From: Actinotalea subterranea
GTDB taxonomy: Bacteria; Actinomycetota; Actinomycetes; Actinomycetales; Cellulomonadaceae
NCBI RefSeq assembly: GCF_008364845.1
Contig: NZ_VTTP01000005.1
Span: forward strand, 1-64,000
Reading direction: 5' to 3'
Length of the DNA: 64,000 bases
Shown in pieces: positions 24,807-34,906 of the stretch. Position numbers and translations under genes: made by a program. Within the stretch, counting starts at the first letter, position 1; each line of letters opens with the position of its first letter. Below the pieces are notes generated by a model. The model saw nothing but the letters and a program-made list of their open reading frames with translations, was not told the origin of the DNA and did no database searches.

Positions 24807-27800
24807 TCAGCCACCGGTGTCGCCGGGGTCGGGGTCCGCGGGCGGCGTGACGGTGACGTCGGCGACGCCCGACGCGACACCGCTCTCCCCGTGGGTGTTC
24901 TTCGCGTAGACCTCGAACCGGATCTTTCCCTTGACGCCCTGGATCTCGTCAGGGATGGCCACGGCGCCGGTCGAGAGCGCGTTCGCCTGGGGCGAGGTGA
25001 CCTGCCAGTTGCGCCACGGGTTCGCCCACGGCGCCATCGGCTCGTCCGGCTCGAACCTGAACTGCCAGCCGTACTCGACGGTCGGGATGCCGCCGTTGTC
25101 CGCGGCTCCCCACGTCGCGGTGAACGAGGTGGGCGACGTCGACGGGGTCAGCGGGAGGGACGGCGTGCCGGGCGTGCCCGGGCGGGTCGTGACGTCCGCC
25201 GACGCAGAGCTGCTCTGCTGCCCGCAGCCCTCGCTGTTGCACGCGCGGACGACGAACGAGTGCGTCCCGGCGCGCAGGTTGCCGACCTGCAGGTCGCCGC
25301 GCAGCCCGCCGAAGGAACCGCCGTCGACGGCGACCTCGTACCTGCGGTTGCTGCCGCCGGCCCAGTCCGGCTCGCTGAACGAGAGCTGGACGGTGCCCTC
25401 GCCGGCGGGCGTCGCGCTGAGGCCCCCGACGGCGGACGGCACAGTCGCGTAGCTCACGTCGAGGCGCGGGGACCACTGGCCCCAGCCGGCCTTGTTGTGG
25501 GCGCGGATCTCGAACGTGTAGTCGCCGGCGCCGGCGGGGTCGATCACGTGACGCGTGGAGCCGCCGTTGGGCGTGACGACCTCGCCGCCGTTGACGCGGA
25601 CCTCGTACCGGTCGACCGCGTCGCCGTTCGGCTCGACGTCGGGCCAGGTCACCTCGAGGCGTCCGCCGCCGAAGATGCTCTGGTCGTAGCGCTGGGCCGA
25701 CGGCGCCGGTACGCCCGGGAGGCCCGCCGGGACCTGCGGCTGGCTCTGCGGGCTCCAGTCGCCGGGCTCGGGTGCGAGGTTGATCGCGCGCACCTGGACG
25801 CGGTACTCGACACCGTTCGTCAGGCCCGTGAACGTCTGGCTCGTCCCGGGCGTCGAGACCGTGGCCGAGCCGCCGGGCGGCGTCGGGCTGATCTGGAGCT
25901 CGTAGCGGACGATCGGGGAACCGGTGTTCGCGGGTGCGGTCCAGCTCGCGGTGACCGACCGGTCGCCCCAGACGAGCTCGGGCGCGGCAGGGGCCGAGGG
26001 CTTCGCGTCCGGCCGCGCGGGGCCGGACGGCGGGCTTGCGTCGGACACGCCGACAGCGTTCTGCGCGGTGACCGTGAACGTGTACTCGGTGTTGTTGGTG
26101 AGGTTCTCGACCGTGCACGTGGTGCTCGCGCAGTCCTTGGCGATGCCGCCGGGCTGCGCGGTGAGGCGGTACCCGGTGATCGCCTCACCGTTGTTGGCGG
26201 GGGCGTCCCACGCGAGGACGACCGTCCGGTCGCGGACCTCGACGACGCGCGGCGCCGTCGGGGCGGCCGGGCGGCCGCGGACCGTCACGGTGATGCGGCC
26301 CTCGACCTCACGGTCGGGGTCACCGGTGACGTCCCGCACGCGGTACCGGGTGACCATCTGGCCGATGAAGCCGGCCGCGGGGCGCACGGTCACCTGGTTG
26401 CCGGTGATCCCGGCCGTCCCGGCCCCGGGGGTCTCGACGACCGCGTCGACCACGGTCATCGGCGACTCGGGGAACGGGTTGTACGCGCCCGTGAGGACCG
26501 CGATCGTCGAGGCGCCGCCCTCCACGCCGTCGGGCACGGCGTGGTCGACCACGCGTGCGAGCTGCCGCTTGCTCGCGACGACCTTGAAGTCGACACGGGC
26601 CTCGACCTTGCTGTCAGTCCCGTAGCCGATGTCGATGCCGACGCCTCCCACGGTGCCCTTGGGCACGGTCGGGCCTGCAGTGACGGTGAGCGTTGTGCCC
26701 GCGATCGACACCTGGAAGCCCGGCGGCTCGGGTGAGCTCAGGCGGTAGGTGTACCGCGCGCCGCCCTCGGCGGTCCCGACCGGGTCGGACGTGAAGACCG
26801 CCAGGTCGACCGAGGTCGTCTCCCCGGGCCCGACGTCGAGCACCGAGGGCGTGAACACGGGCGGGTAGTCCTCGGCCGCGAGCACCGTGACGGGCAGGGT
26901 GAGCACCTTGGTGCGGACCGTCGGGTCGGCGAGGTTCGCGTCTGCGACCTCGAACGAGATCGACGCCGGGCCCGCGTAGGAGCGCTGCGGGGTGTACGTG
27001 AGGGTCTGGTTGTCCGCCACCAGGGACGACCCGTCCGACTTGGTCGCCGTCACCTTGGCCACGTCGCTGATCACCGCGGTGCGGCCCGGCGCGACCTGGA
27101 CCTGCTCCGCGAGCGAGACGCGCAGCTGCTCGCCGGCGATGACGACGAGCTCGGGCGCGCCCGGGCGCAGCATGGGTGGGAAGTCGCCGAGCGCGGGCAC
27201 CGTGATGAAGGCGTAGCTCTTGAGGCCGCCTGCGGCCGGGTTCGTGTTCGTGAGCAGGTACGGCAGCGTCTGCGCGCGGTCGATCAGAGTCACGACGACG
27301 TTGCCCTTGGTGTTGACGGTCGCGACGTCCGCCACGGAGCCGTCGACGGACACGGCGAGGTCGCTCAGGGGCCCGCTGGGGTTCTGCGCGACCTCGAGCA
27401 CGTCGACCTCGACGGTCGTGCGGTTGATGGTCTCGGTCGCGGGCACCACGACGTCCTGGGCGACGGGCGGGAGCACCGGGGCGTCGGGGTCGACGGTCAC
27501 GGTCAGGACCGCTCCGCCGCTGCCGCCGCGCTCGTTGGTCGCGGTGTACGCGATCTGGACGACACCGGGCGCGTTCGGCGTCTGCACGACGATGCGCCGG
27601 CCGACGACCTCGGCCTCGACGCCCTCGGGCACCTCGAGCTCGGGCTGGAGGGTCAGCTCGCCGCCGCCGGTGTCCGTGTCGTTCGCCAGCACGCGGACCT
27701 CGACGGACTGGCCGGGCCGGACCGTCACGTCGTCGTTGCGGCTGACGACCTGCGCGGACGTGGTGGGCCGCGCCGCGATGCCGACCTGGACGGTCGCGAC

Positions 27801-30686
27801 CGCACGCTGACCCACCCAGTCCTCGACGGCGTACGTGAACGTGTCGGTGCCGACCTCGCCCGGGAGCGCCTCGTACTCGAGCCAGTCGGCGCCCTGAGCC
27901 ACGATGCGGCCCTTGGTCGGCGCCTGGTCCTGGCCCAGGAGGTACACGCCGTCGCCGTCGGGGTCGATGCCCGTCAGGGGCACGGGGATCCGCACGGTCT
28001 CGCCCGTGAACACCCGCGCGGTGAGCGCCTCGGGCCGCGGCGGTGCCTTGGACGCGGGGTCCGACGTGTGGACGTCGACGGTGACGGTCGCCGCCGTCAC
28101 GTTCTCCGCGGGGTCGCTCACGTTGAACGTGGCGTGCGTCTGGAGCGGGGAGTCGGGGGCCTGGTACCGCAGCACGTCGCCCGAGACGAACATGAGGCCC
28201 TCGCCCGAGCCGAGTCCCTCCGCGAGCTCGGGCAGGAGCGTCAGCGGGTCGCCGTCCGGGTCGTACGCACCCTCGAGCACGGGGATCGTCACGACGCCGC
28301 CGGTCCGCACGGAGACGGAGACGTTGGGCACGACGGGCGGCTGCTGGGTCGCGGACGCCGGGATGGGCAGGATGACGACCTCGCCCGTCGCGGACGCGGC
28401 ACCGTTGGAGATCGTGTAGCGCGCCGTCACGGGCGCCTCGAGCACGCGCGTCGACGTGATCCGCAGCAGGCGGTGGTTGAGCACCGCGATCTGCAGACCG
28501 GTCTCCGCCGGGACCTCGACCGACTGCACGACGAGCACGCCTCCGGCGGGGTCGACGTCGTTCGCGAGCGGGTCGACGGTGACCTCGCCGCCGGGCGGGA
28601 GCAGCGCGGTGTCGAGGACGGCCGTGGGCGGCGGGATGACCTCGGGGCGATCGAGCACGTCGATCCGGGCGATGCCGGTCGCCTGCTGCGGGCTCGCCGT
28701 GATGAGGAACGAGACGTAGTAGGTGCCGGCGCGCGCGCCGGTGACCGTGAAGGTCCCACCCGGGAGGTCGGGGGTGAGCGTGAGCCCGGGGAGCTCGTCG
28801 ACGCCGGCAAGGCGGACGGGCTCGCGCGACGCGCTGCGCACGCTCTTGAGCGGGCTCACGACGACGGGCTCGTCGACGTACGTCACCGCGTGCACCGGGT
28901 CGATCACCGGGGTCACGGACCCGGCCGGGCGGACGTCGACGAGCAGCGTCCCCTCCGCGGTCTCGGTCCCGTCGGACACCTGGACGTGCACGGTCTGGCG
29001 GCCCAGGGTGCCGCCGTCGGACGTGTAGGTGAGCTCGCCGTCCTGCCGCGTGCGGACCGTGCCGCCGCCCTCCGCGGCCGCGCCGGCGAGGATGAGGTGG
29101 TCGCCGTCGGGGTCCCGGAAGTCGGGCAGCACGTCGTACGTGACGGTGCCGCCCTGCTCGACGATCACGGAGCCGACCCGGAGCTGCTCGGGCCCGCTGT
29201 TCTGCGCCGGGTCACGCACGGTCAGGCGCGCGGTCGCCGTCGACGGGGCGCTCGTGCCCCGTCCGTCGGTGATCGTGTACGTGAACTCGGCCGTGCCCGT
29301 CGCCTCGGCCGTCGTCGTGAGCTGGAACGACCGGCCGCCGTGGATGGCGACGAGGGTCCCGAACTCGGCGGGCAGGGGGTCGAACTCGGAGATCGCGAGG
29401 ATGCCGCAGTCCGACGACGCGTCGTTGTCGATGACCGAGAGCACCATGGTCCGCCCGGCGCGCACGCCGAACTCGTCGTCCGCGGCCAGGGGCGACGACG
29501 ACTGCGCGCTGCACTCGGCCTGCAGGTTCTCGGTGCTCTGCCGGCTCTCGGACTCCTCGTCGTCCTGCTGCGTCTCCTCGTCGGGCTCGATGTCCTGCCA
29601 GTTCGGCTCGCGCAGCTCGGGGTCCTCCATGGGGACCCACAGGCGCCCGCGCAGCGTGTCGTTGAGGACGACGACGTCGCGGTTGACGCGGAACACCAGG
29701 GTGTCCGTGCTGGTCATGCCCTGGAGGTCGGTGATCTCGGGGTCGCTGCCCCGGCAGAGCTGGACGTAGCTGCCCGTGGCCGAGGCCCACGCCCCGTGCC
29801 CGCACGCGCCGACGACGACCGGGGCCGCGGGCCGACCGGTGCCCCCGGTCTCGTGCTCGTGCACCTTGGTGCCGTCGAGCGAGATCTCGAGGAGAGCGGT
29901 GCGCGAAGCGACGAGGACGGAGGTGGCGCGTGGGCCGGGCTGCTGGAGCGTCAGGCCCTCGCCGTAGGCGCTGAGGTCGACCGAGCCGCGCGGCGTGTGC
30001 AGGGTGCGGCCCGCGAGCGCGACGAGCTGGTCGCCGACGGCCGTGACCTGGTCGAACCCTCCCGAGGGCTCGCCGGCCAGGGTCCCGGCCTCCTCGACGT
30101 CGACCTCCTCGACGCCCACCTCGCCGCGCAGGAGCGTCCCGTCGGCCTTCGCCGCGAGCACCGTGCCGTCGCGCGCGACGACGGCGCCGCCACCCGTCCC
30201 GAGCTCGAGGTCCGGGTCCTGCGAGTCGACGCTGAGCGACCCGATCATGGTCATGGTGCGGGCCCACACGTTGCCCGAGGCGTCGGCGACGGCGACCGTG
30301 CCCGCGGCCATCGTGACCTTCGCGCCGAACGGGACCGTCGTCTGGGAGGTCAGGGTGACGCTCGCGGGGTCGACCGTGGAGACCTTCCCGGCCTCGGTGA
30401 GCAGCACGTCGCCGGCGTCCTGGAGCACGTCGAACTCCGCCGCCGTCGCGATGAGCCCCGCGTTGAGCTCCTCGATCGCCGGGTTGTAGCGGCCGAGCTT
30501 GAGCGCGGAGGTGTTCGTCAGCCACACCGAGCCGTCGTTGAGGTCGACCTGGGACACGGGCACGCCCGGGTACAGCAGGGCGAGGGTCGCGAGCACGACG
30601 GGGACGGCGGCGGCAGCCACGGGCGCGAGCCAGCGCGGGCGCGACCCGGCCGCGCGTCGGCTCGCGCTCCTGACCGTCCCGCTCAT
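24807..30686 (-). CDS. Giant Ig-like / fibronectin type III cell-surface protein
   Basis: 1959 residues, ATG 30686. A basic N-terminus and one membrane anchor (~residues 20-42, LAPVAAAAVPVVLATLALLY) place the rest outside the cell. Residues ~45-350 look like a beta-propeller-like region of short repeats (e.g. GTVAVADASGNVWARTM), then an acidic linker (~370-390). From ~400 to ~1480 there are tandem cadherin-like/Ig-like domains with DPDGD calcium-type motifs (DPDGDHLIL, DPDGDPLTL, DPDGDGVYLL). From ~1490 to the end there are about five FnIII domains (NNTEYTFTVTAQN; TNGVEYRVQVRA; WSPRL). No sortase motif. Usually found in Actinobacteria between a MoxR gene and a Ser/Thr kinase gene. Likely an adhesion or wall-sensing scaffold; role inferred from domains only. 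Confidence 0.9.
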   Translation of the reverse strand: MSGTVRSASRRAAGSRPRWLAPVAAAAVPVVLATLALLYPGVPVSQVDLNDGSVWLTNTSALKLGRYNPAIEELNAGLIATAAEFDVLQDAGDVLLTEAGKVSTVDPASVTLTSQTTVPFGAKVTMAAGTVAVADASGNVWARTMTMIGSLSVDSQDPDLELGTGGGAVVARDGTVLAAKADGTLLRGEVGVEEVDVEEAGTLAGEPSGGFDQVTAVGDQLVALAGRTLHTPRGSVDLSAYGEGLTLQQPGPRATSVLVASRTALLEISLDGTKVHEHETGGTGRPAAPVVVGACGHGAWASATGSYVQLCRGSDPEITDLQGMTSTDTLVFRVNRDVVVLNDTLRGRLWVPMEDPELREPNWQDIEPDEETQQDDEESESRQSTENLQAECSAQSSSPLAADDEFGVRAGRTMVLSVIDNDASSDCGILAISEFDPLPAEFGTLVAIHGGRSFQLTTTAEATGTAEFTYTITDGRGTSAPSTATARLTVRDPAQNSGPEQLRVGSVIVEQGGTVTYDVLPDFRDPDGDHLILAGAAAEGGGTVRTRQDGELTYTSDGGTLGRQTVHVQVSDGTETAEGTLLVDVRPAGSVTPVIDPVHAVTYVDEPVVVSPLKSVRSASREPVRLAGVDELPGLTLTPDLPGGTFTVTGARAGTYYVSFLITASPQQATGIARIDVLDRPEVIPPPTAVLDTALLPPGGEVTVDPLANDVDPAGGVLVVQSVEVPAETGLQIAVLNHRLLRITSTRVLEAPVTARYTISNGAASATGEVVILPIPASATQQPPVVPNVSVSVRTGGVVTIPVLEGAYDPDGDPLTLLPELAEGLGSGEGLMFVSGDVLRYQAPDSPLQTHATFNVSDPAENVTAATVTVDVHTSDPASKAPPRPEALTARVFTGETVRIPVPLTGIDPDGDGVYLLGQDQAPTKGRIVAQGADWLEYEALPGEVGTDTFTYAVEDWVGQRAVATVQVGIAARPTTSAQVVSRNDDVTVRPGQSVEVRVLANDTDTGGGELTLQPELEVPEGVEAEVVGRRIVVQTPNAPGVVQIAYTATNERGGSGGAVLTVTVDPDAPVLPPVAQDVVVPATETINRTTVEVDVLEVAQNPSGPLSDLAVSVDGSVADVATVNTKGNVVVTLIDRAQTLPYLLTNTNPAAGGLKSYAFITVPALGDFPPMLRPGAPELVVIAGEQLRVSLAEQVQVAPGRTAVISDVAKVTATKSDGSSLVADNQTLTYTPQRSYAGPASISFEVADANLADPTVRTKVLTLPVTVLAAEDYPPVFTPSVLDVGPGETTSVDLAVFTSDPVGTAEGGARYTYRLSSPEPPGFQVSIAGTTLTVTAGPTVPKGTVGGVGIDIGYGTDSKVEARVDFKVVASKRQLARVVDHAVPDGVEGGASTIAVLTGAYNPFPESPMTVVDAVVETPGAGTAGITGNQVTVRPAAGFIGQMVTRYRVRDVTGDPDREVEGRITVTVRGRPAAPTAPRVVEVRDRTVVLAWDAPANNGEAITGYRLTAQPGGIAKDCASTTCTVENLTNNTEYTFTVTAQNAVGVSDASPPSGPARPDAKPSAPAAPELVWGDRSVTASWTAPANTGSPIVRYELQISPTPPGGSATVSTPGTSQTFTGLTNGVEYRVQVRAINLAPEPGDWSPQSQPQVPAGLPGVPAPSAQRYDQSIFGGGRLEVTWPDVEPNGDAVDRYEVRVNGGEVVTPNGGSTRHVIDPAGAGDYTFEIRAHNKAGWGQWSPRLDVSYATVPSAVGGLSATPAGEGTVQLSFSEPDWAGGSNRRYEVAVDGGSFGGLRGDLQVGNLRAGTHSFVVRACNSEGCGQQSSSASADVTTRPGTPGTPSLPLTPSTSPTSFTATWGAADNGGIPTVEYGWQFRFEPDEPMAPWANPWRNWQVTSPQANALSTGAVAIPDEIQGVKGKIRFEVYAKNTHGESGVASGVADVTVTPPADPDPGDTGG

Positions 30687-30710
30687 GCCCGTCCCACCCT
30701 CGTCGTCCGC

Positions 30711-30742
30711 GTCACGCCCGTCACGCCCGTCATGCCCGTCAC
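30711..30742. repeat. Short tandem 9-bp repeats between kinase and surface-protein genes
   Basis: GTCACGCCC at 30711-30719 and 30720-30728, GTCATGCCC at 30729-30737 and a partial fourth copy GTCAC. It fills most of the 58-base gap between the kinase stop and the next start. May be slippage-prone; no function evident. Confidence 0.75.
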
Positions 30743-30744
30743 AG

Positions 30745-32364
30745 TCATCCCTGCACGCACCCGACCGCCGGCTCGGTCGAGAAGCGGCCGTCGGTGCGCA
30801 CCACGGAGACCTCGATGCAGACCTCCTCGCCCGGTGCGACCGGTGAGACCGTCACCGTGGGCTCGTCGACGGCCGTCATCGCCGTCTCGGTGCCCGTCAC
30901 GACGCGACCCCACAGGAACCGGTCACCCTTCTCGGGCTCCGGGTTCACCCACGTGAAGACGGCGCCGTCGGCGCCCAGGGTGCCCTCGAGGTCCGTCGGC
31001 GTCGGGACCGCGCGCACCGTCGGGACCGTCGCGGTCGCGCTCGGCGTCTCCTCGGGGCCGTCGTCCGGCCCGTCGGGGCTGAACGCGAGGATGCCGCCGA
31101 CGACGAGCGCGGCGACCACGACGAGGCCTCCGACGGAGCCGGCGACGATGCGTCCGACGCGACGGCGGGGAGCCTCCTGCGGGACCTCGCCGACCGCCTG
31201 CGCGTGCTGCTGCCACGCCGCGGGCACGCCGCCGAGCGGTGCGCCGGCGGGGCCTGCCTGCGCGCCGGCTGGTGCGCCCGCCTGAGGCACGCCGGGCTGA
31301 GGTGGACCGGCCTGCTGTCCACCGGCGAAGAGGAGCGGGTTGGCCGCCACACCGGCGGGTGCAGGCGGTGCCTGCGGGGCGGGCGGCGCGTCGGGCGAGA
31401 CGCTCTGCACCGGCCGGAGCCGCGTGGCCTGCCCGGCGTCGCCCAGGTCCTCGCCCGTGCCCGACGCCGCGCCCCCGACGGCCTCCGTGATGTCCTCGGG
31501 CAGGTCGAGGGGGGTCAGCGGCAGCAAGAGCTCCGCCTCGACCTGCTGGAAGGCGCGCGCGAGCGCGAGCGCCGAGTGGTGCCGGCGCTGCGGCGACTTG
31601 TCCATGGCGCGCGCCAGGACCGCCTGGAGGCTGTCGGGCACGTCCCCCCGGCCCGTGGGCGCGAGCGGTGCGCGCTCGATGCGTCCGATGAGGTCGGCCG
31701 CGGAGTTGGACGCGTCCGCGACCTCGAAGGGCGACCTGCGCGCGAGGAGCGAGTACACGGTGGCCGCGAGGGAGTAGACGTCCGCGCGGACGTCACCCGT
31801 CGGGTCCTCGGCGAGCAGCTCGGGAGGCGACCACGGGATGGACATGCCGACGGCGCTGCCTGAGCTCCAGCCGGTCGTGGCCGCGATGCCGAAGTCGGTC
31901 AGCGCGGGCCAGCCGAAGTCCGTGATCAGCACGTTCGCGGGCTTGATGTCGCGGTGCAGGATGCCCGCCCGGTGCGCGGTCTCCACGGCGGAGGCGAGCC
32001 GGATCGCGATGCGCAGCACCTCGGCGACGCCCATGCGCTCGTTGCGGTACCGCTGGCCGAGCCCCGGCCGTGAGCAGTACTCCATGACCAGGTAGGGACG
32101 GCCGTCGGCCGCGACGTCGGCGTGGTAGATCGTGACGATCGACGGGTGGTGCGACAGCTGGGCCATGAGGTCGGCCTCGGTGCGGAACCGCTCCCGCACG
32201 TCGTCGCCCAGGTGGCTCGCGAGCAGCACCTTGACCGCGACGGAGCGCCGCGGCATGAGCTGCTCGTACAGGAACACGTCGGCGAACCCGCCCATCCCGA
32301 GGAGCCGGACAGGCTCGTGCCCCGGGATGACGGGTGGTGCCGACGGCTCGCGGCGTGCTGTCAC
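30745..32364 (-). CDS. Membrane Ser/Thr protein kinase (Hanks type)
   Basis: 539 residues, GTG start in a GTGA overlap with the FHA gene. Kinase domain ~residues 15-285 with all key residues: Gly loop [10 protein letters not shown] (22-31), Lys45 (VAVK), Glu63, HRDIKPAN (137-144, Asp139), DFG (157-159), PPELL in place of APE. A Pro/Ala/Gly linker follows, then one membrane helix (~405-428, [20 protein letters not shown]) and an extracellular FnIII-like domain of about 100 residues ([28 protein letters not shown]). No PASTA repeats, so it is not the classical PknB wall-fragment sensor. Phosphatase and FHA genes upstream in the same operon are its likely partners. Confidence 0.93.
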   Translation of the reverse strand: MTARREPSAPPVIPGHEPVRLLGMGGFADVFLYEQLMPRRSVAVKVLLASHLGDDVRERFRTEADLMAQLSHHPSIVTIYHADVAADGRPYLVMEYCSRPGLGQRYRNERMGVAEVLRIAIRLASAVETAHRAGILHRDIKPANVLITDFGWPALTDFGIAATTGWSSGSAVGMSIPWSPPELLAEDPTGDVRADVYSLAATVYSLLARRSPFEVADASNSAADLIGRIERAPLAPTGRGDVPDSLQAVLARAMDKSPQRRHHSALALARAFQQVEAELLLPLTPLDLPEDITEAVGGAASGTGEDLGDAGQATRLRPVQSVSPDAPPAPQAPPAPAGVAANPLLFAGGQQAGPPQPGVPQAGAPAGAQAGPAGAPLGGVPAAWQQHAQAVGEVPQEAPRRRVGRIVAGSVGGLVVVAALVVGGILAFSPDGPDDGPEETPSATATVPTVRAVPTPTDLEGTLGADGAVFTWVNPEPEKGDRFLWGRVVTGTETAMTAVDEPTVTVSPVAPGEEVCIEVSVVRTDGRFSTEPAVGCVQG

Positions 32365-33932
32365 GCGCCCCGCTCCACGATGAAGGTCACGCCTTCGCCG
32401 AGGTCCACGACGATTCCCGGCTCGACGACGGTGGGCTCGCCGGGGTGCAGCCGCTGCGGGCCCTGGCCCTGGCGCAGCAGCAGCACGCCGTTGGTCGACC
32501 GCAGGTCCGTCACCAAGACGTCCTCGCCGTCCATCCGGACCTCCGCGTGCGTGCGCGAGATGTCCTGGTTGGGGCTCGCGACGGTCACCAGGCGCGGGAG
32601 CTCGCTGTTCGAGACGCGCGAGACCTGCGGCGCCCGGCCCAGGAGAACCGGCCGGTTGAGCGAGACGACGAGGCCCGAGGACAGCAGGATCTTGGCGGGC
32701 GGCGGCTTCTGCGGCGTGGGCACCGCGATCGGGCCCGGGACGGCGTCGCCGGCCCAGTCCGGGAGCTGACGACGCAGCGCGACGACGTCCGAGCTGAGCA
32801 CCGTCATCCCGTCGTGGTCCACGGCGGCGGCCACCGGGACCGGCTCGGCCGCGGCCGGTGCCGCAGGTGCGTCCGTCGCGGCGGGGGCCGAGGGCGCGGG
32901 CGTCGACGGGGCGGGGGCCGGGGCCGCGGACGCAGTGGCCGGTGCGGGCGCCGTGGGCGGTGCGGGCGCCGGGGCCGGGGCGGGCGCCGGGGGCGCGGGT
33001 GGAGCGGGCGGCCGGTGGGGAGTCGGTGCGGCGCCGAGCAGCGTGTGCTCGAGGTCGCCGAGGGCGTCGGCCGGGGTGGCGGCCGACGGCGCGCCGCTCG
33101 TGGCGGGCTGCGAGGGGAAGGCCCCGGTCACGGGCGGCCGGGGTGCAGGCAGGGCGTGCCGCGGGTTGCGGTCGGCGTCGGCAGAAGTCACCGCGTCCGA
33201 CGCGGGGGTCGGCTCAGGCTCAGGCTCAGGTTCGGGCTGCGGCTCCGGCGCGCGGGTCGGCTCCGGCGCGCGGGTCGGCTCCGGCTCGGGGGTCGGCTCC
33301 GGCTCGGGGGTCGGCTCCGGCTCCGGCTCCGGCTCAGGGGTCGGGGCGGGAGCGGGAGCGGGCTCGGGCGCAGGCTTCGCGTCGGGCTCCGGCGTGGCAG
33401 CCGCCTCGGACTCCTGGAGGCCCCCGCGGGCACCCGCCGGCACCTCGGCATCGGGGCCAGCATCGGCATCGGAGTGCGCGTCGACGTCCACCTCGGACAG
33501 CGCGACGCGCACGCCCGCGGCGCGCACGACGGCCGAGAGCACGGGCAGCGCGGCGACGGCCTCGGCGCCGTGGAGGCCGGGCGTGCGGACGGTCACGGTC
33601 GCGACGTCGGACACGATCTCCTCGGCCCAGGTCGAGACCTGCGCGCCGCTGACGACGCGCCGGCCCTCGGGCGTCTCGACGTCGACCTCGAGCTCACCGC
33701 GCACCACGGCGTGCATCCGGCCGCCGCTGAGCGCCACGAGCGCGAACGGCGGCAGGTCGGCGATCCCGGAGCGCAGGAGCAGCTGGAGCTGGGCCGTCAG
33801 GCCGGCGCCGTCGCGCAGGGACGCCCAGACCTCGCCGACGAGTGCGGCCTCGGTGGTCGGCGGGAGCAGCACGATGCTGCCGTCGGTCACGACGGCGATC
33901 CACTCGCCTGGGGCGTACAGGGGCACGATCAT
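32361..33932 (-). CDS. FHA-domain protein with Pro/Glu repeat linker
   Basis: 523 residues, ATG 33932 with a strong GGAGG and a one-base TGATG overlap with the phosphatase stop. N-terminal domain ~1-160 is beta-rich ([20 protein letters not shown]) and not assigned to a named family. Residues ~180-400 are Pro/Glu/Ala low complexity, including [11 protein letters not shown]-type repeats at about 33215-33365. The C-terminal ~100 residues are a FHA domain ([28 protein letters not shown]) for phosphothreonine binding. No membrane helix. Between a PP2C phosphatase and a kinase, it is most likely a kinase substrate or adaptor. Coupled to both neighbours by overlapping codons. Confidence 0.9.
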   Translation of the reverse strand: MIVPLYAPGEWIAVVTDGSIVLLPPTTEAALVGEVWASLRDGAGLTAQLQLLLRSGIADLPPFALVALSGGRMHAVVRGELEVDVETPEGRRVVSGAQVSTWAEEIVSDVATVTVRTPGLHGAEAVAALPVLSAVVRAAGVRVALSEVDVDAHSDADAGPDAEVPAGARGGLQESEAAATPEPDAKPAPEPAPAPAPTPEPEPEPEPTPEPEPTPEPEPTRAPEPTRAPEPQPEPEPEPEPTPASDAVTSADADRNPRHALPAPRPPVTGAFPSQPATSGAPSAATPADALGDLEHTLLGAAPTPHRPPAPPAPPAPAPAPAPAPPTAPAPATASAAPAPAPSTPAPSAPAATDAPAAPAAAEPVPVAAAVDHDGMTVLSSDVVALRRQLPDWAGDAVPGPIAVPTPQKPPPAKILLSSGLVVSLNRPVLLGRAPQVSRVSNSELPRLVTVASPNQDISRTHAEVRMDGEDVLVTDLRSTNGVLLLRQGQGPQRLHPGEPTVVEPGIVVDLGEGVTFIVERGA

Positions 33933-34798
33933 CAGCTCACCTCCGGAGCACGGGCGCGGGTGGGGCTCGGGATCGTCACTCCGTCGATCTCCTCGTCCCA
34001 TGCGGTAGCGGGTGGGCTGGCCTCCTCGGCCAGCAGCAGGGCGCGGCTGGGCGCCCGCCGGGTCGACTCCGTGTCGGCCTCGCCAGGCGCCATGGCCACG
34101 TCCACGACGACGGCGCTCACGTTGTCCTGGCCGCCCGCCTCGAGCGCCCGCGCGACGAGCATCTGCGCGGCGTCCTGCGGGTCGGCCGCGGTCACGAGGA
34201 CGTCGCGGATGGCGTCGTCGTCGAGCTCGGACGTGAGGCCGTCCGAGCACACGAGCAGGCGGTCCGCGGTCCCGGCCGGGATGAGCCAGTAGTCGGGCTC
34301 CGGCTCGGCGCCGGTACCCACCGCCCGGGTGATGACGTGCCGCTCGGGGTGCCCCGTGGCGTCCGCCGGGTCGAGCTCGCCCGCGTCGATCAGCTCCTGG
34401 ACCACCGAGTGGTCGACGCTGATCTGCTCGAGCTCGCCGCCCGAGAGCCGGTACACACGCGAGTCGCCGATGTTGAAGACGAGCCAGTACGACCCGCCGT
34501 CGTGCGCGGCGATCGCGACACCGGCGACCGTCGTGCCGGCCATCTTGCCCGCGGCGATCGAGTCGCGCAGGCGGGTCGCGGTGCGGTGGAAGCAGTCGTG
34601 GATGTCGTCCGGGGAGGCGGCGCTGCGACCCGCGAGCTGGGAGAACTCCTCGACGGCGAGCCGGCTCGCGACGTCACCGGCAGCGTGGCCGCCCATGCCG
34701 TCGGCCACCATGAAGATGGGCGGGTAGGCGAGCAGCGAGTCCTCGTTCAGCCGGCGTACGCGTCCGCGGTCGGTGGCGGAGCCCCACGACGTGCGCAC
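33932..34798 (-). CDS. PP2C-family Ser/Thr protein phosphatase
   Basis: 288 residues from GTG 34798 (opening [20 protein letters not shown]), chosen because GGGGGA lies five bases upstream and the family starts here; an ATG at 34867 would add 23 residues without similarity. Metal-binding motifs: NED at 18-20, [11 protein letters not shown] at 31-41, [17 protein letters not shown], and [13 protein letters not shown] near the end. Soluble, Mn/Mg-dependent. It probably reverses phosphorylation by the kinase two genes downstream. First gene of the phosphatase-FHA-kinase operon. 108 bases separate it from the polyprenyl synthase stop; no terminator was recognised there. Confidence 0.94.
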   Translation of the reverse strand: MRTSWGSATDRGRVRRLNEDSLLAYPPIFMVADGMGGHAAGDVASRLAVEEFSQLAGRSAASPDDIHDCFHRTATRLRDSIAAGKMAGTTVAGVAIAAHDGGSYWLVFNIGDSRVYRLSGGELEQISVDHSVVQELIDAGELDPADATGHPERHVITRAVGTGAEPEPDYWLIPAGTADRLLVCSDGLTSELDDDAIRDVLVTAADPQDAAQMLVARALEAGGQDNVSAVVVDVAMAPGEADTESTRRAPSRALLLAEEASPPATAWDEEIDGVTIPSPTRARAPEVS

Positions 34799-34906
34799 AG
34801 CTGTCCCCCGTTCACCGTCCAGTTGACGCGGCACCCGAGGCCGCGACGAGTTCCCTGCCCTGACCATCGGCGCGTGCCGACCCGGACATGAGCCCCGGAC
34901 GCCGGA

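Noticed and set aside
28068-30956. A 962-codon plus-strand open frame opposite the giant surface protein gene
   Set aside because: Same GC-driven shadow effect; no domains, no ribosome site.
33188-33469. Pro/Glu repeats in the FHA protein as a PE/PPE-type substrate signature
   Set aside because: They are a simple linker repeat in a protein with a FHA domain; no PE or PPE motif positions fit.
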